DNA from: Scylla paramamosain
Lineage: Eukaryota; Arthropoda; Malacostraca; Decapoda; Portunidae
DNA: 64,000 bases
Reading direction: 5' to 3'
NCBI RefSeq assembly: GCF_035594125.1
Contig: NC_087156.1
Coordinates: 11,676,806 to 11,740,805, forward strand
The notes beneath the pieces are model-generated. The model saw only the letters and a list, made by a program, of their open reading frames with translations, did not search any database and had not been told where the DNA came from. This document shows positions 62,461-64,000 of the stretch, in pieces. The number at the start of each line of letters is the position of its first letter. Positions within the stretch are counted from its first letter, which is position 1. A program made the translations under genes and the position numbers.

Positions 62461-64000
62461 ACTGTAAAAGTTTGTAAAAGTTGGTTTTATTCCCATGTAA
62501 TGTGATTGCTCTGCTTTTTAGTGGTTTATTGCCTAACATGCTCAAAAACACTCGAAAGACATTTTCTGGTAATATTATGTTTTTCCCACATAAAGCTAGT
62601 TTCGCATGGAATTTGAGGTTTTGGTAACTAAGAATGTGAAAAACACTCAAAATACAGGCATTTAGTAAAGTTGTTTTTGTTTCTTAATTAATTAATTAAT
62701 ACACACCTTTGGTAAGGTAGATCTGTTTCTCAATTAAAAATATTATTCATGAGTTTCAGCATTTTGGTATATAAAGAAACTTCTTTATGTACAAGAGTTT
62801 TTGAGTTTTTTGCCTTGTGGTTCTTGTGAAACTATAAAACACTCATTATACACGTTTCTCGTAATGTCCTTTTCTTCCCTAATATAGAGTGCGTTTCATT
62901 CATTTTCGCATTTTTTTGTAGGTAACAAGCTCAAAAACACATCAAAATATATCTTTTTGGTAATGTTATTCTATTTCTTCATATTGGTTGGTTTGCATCC
63001 GTTTTAGCTTTTTTTCTACGTAAATAACTGAAAAGACACTTTTTCAGTAATATTGTTAAAATTGCTGAAAAAAAAAAACACTCAAAAGACAGGTTTCTGG
63101 TAAAGTCGAGTAATTTCTCCATATAGGTGGGTTTGGATGCACTTCAAGGTTTGGTACATATCTCCGGAAAAAAGCTAAAATTATTTTTTTTATAATGATT
63201 TTTTTTTTTTTTTACAAAATTTCCCCGAATTTCTCCAGAATTTTGGTATCTCGGTACCTATGAAGATGAATAACAATTTTTTTTTTCTCTATAAAGTGTT
63301 ATTTGTGAGTTTTAGCTTTTTGGTACTTAAGGAACTTAAAAACACTCATAATACACGATTTTCGTAATGTCCTTTTCTCATACAAACATAGGGTTCTTTA
63401 CATGTATTTAAGCGTTTTTATAGGTAACATGAACAAAAACACTCAAACTAAATATTTTTGGTAATGTTATTCTGTTTCTCCATAAAAGGGTGTTTTACAT
63501 GCGTTTTAGCGTTTTGGTATGTAAGGAGTTAAAAAACACTTAAAGGCAAGTTCTTCGTAAAAGTTGGTTTTATTCCCAAGTAATGTGATTGTTCTGCTTT
63601 TTAGTGCTTTGTTGCATATCACGCTCAAAAACACTCGAGACATTTTTCTGGTAATGTCATTTTTTTCCCACATAAAGCTAGTTTCGCATGTAATTTGGCA
63701 ATTTCGTAACTAAGAATGTGAAAAACACTCAAAATACAGAATTTGGTAAGGTAGTTCTGTTTTTCGATTAAAAGTTATTCATGCACTTCATCATTTTGGT
63801 ATGTAAGAAACTTCTCTATATACACGAGTTTTTGCGTTTATTGCCTTGTGGTTCTTGTGAAACTATAAAACACTCATTATTTTTAATTTCTTATAATGTT
63901 CTTTTGTTTCCTAATATAGAGTGCTTTCCATCCATTTTTGCATTTTTTATAGGTAACAAGCTTAAAAACACTCAAAATATATCTTTTTGGTAATGTTATT
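62461..64000 (+). repeat. Satellite array, block 6 (HOR, forward, runs off the window)
   Basis: Orientation flips at about 62,461 (gaaaac / tgtaaaagtttg). The block then runs B, C, doubled D, E, F and so on in forward order and matches about 33.65-34.86 kb unit by unit (offset near 28.8 kb), including the ttgttaaaattgctg variant of G. It continues to the end of the window in an E/F monomer. Confidence 0.9.

Overview
This window is eukaryotic heterochromatin. About 57 of its 64 kb are one AT-rich tandem satellite family, interrupted by copies of a CR1-like LINE and by one non-satellite island at roughly 35.06-42.29 kb. There is no operon structure and no intact protein-coding gene. The mix of retroelement remnants (CR1/Jockey-group LINEs of two families, BEL/Pao gag and pol pieces, a ZBED5/SCAND3-type hAT transposase), the long (TA)n microsatellite and the huge satellite array fits an arthropod, and I lean to a decapod crustacean. 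That assignment is inference from recognised protein families, not a match to a named species.

Layout: 1-9,810, satellite, forward orientation; 9,811-10,630, LINE copy 1 (minus strand, 3' half lost); 10,631-12,780, divergent monomers; 12,781-19,528, forward satellite; 19,529-21,200, LINE copy 2 (minus); 21,201-23,605, divergent monomers; 23,606-35,064, forward satellite; 35,065-42,289, the island; 42,290-42,628, divergent monomers, now inverted; 42,629-44,689, LINE copy 3 (plus, the longest); 44,690-59,091, inverted satellite; 59,092-59,540, a short forward piece; 59,541-62,460, inverted; 62,461-64,000, forward again.

The satellite has two levels. The basic monomer is about 85-105 bp and recurs as eleven distinguishable types (called A to K here) in a fixed order, giving a higher-order repeat (HOR) of about 1.1 kb. 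Type D carries an extra stretch of about 50 bp, and type J carries an A-run followed by a T-rich ATTT-rich tract. A third level is visible as multi-kilobase block duplications, for example 1-2,349 against 4,695-7,045, and the LINE-bearing block at about 8.9-14.1 kb against 17.8-25.0 kb.

The island holds, in order: unrecognised sequence, a decayed hAT transposase, a minus-strand BEL/Pao pol piece lying back to back with a plus-strand BEL/Pao gag piece, a second LINE family with inactivating changes, about 1.3 kb of unrecognised AT-rich DNA, two candidate host-gene exons on the minus strand (40,161-40,450), a (TA)n microsatellite of about 520 bp containing a perfect inverted repeat of about 296 bp, and a short GC-richer segment next to the right-hand satellite boundary. 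Almost all short open frames across the satellite are chance frames in AT-rich repeats that look alike because the repeats are alike.
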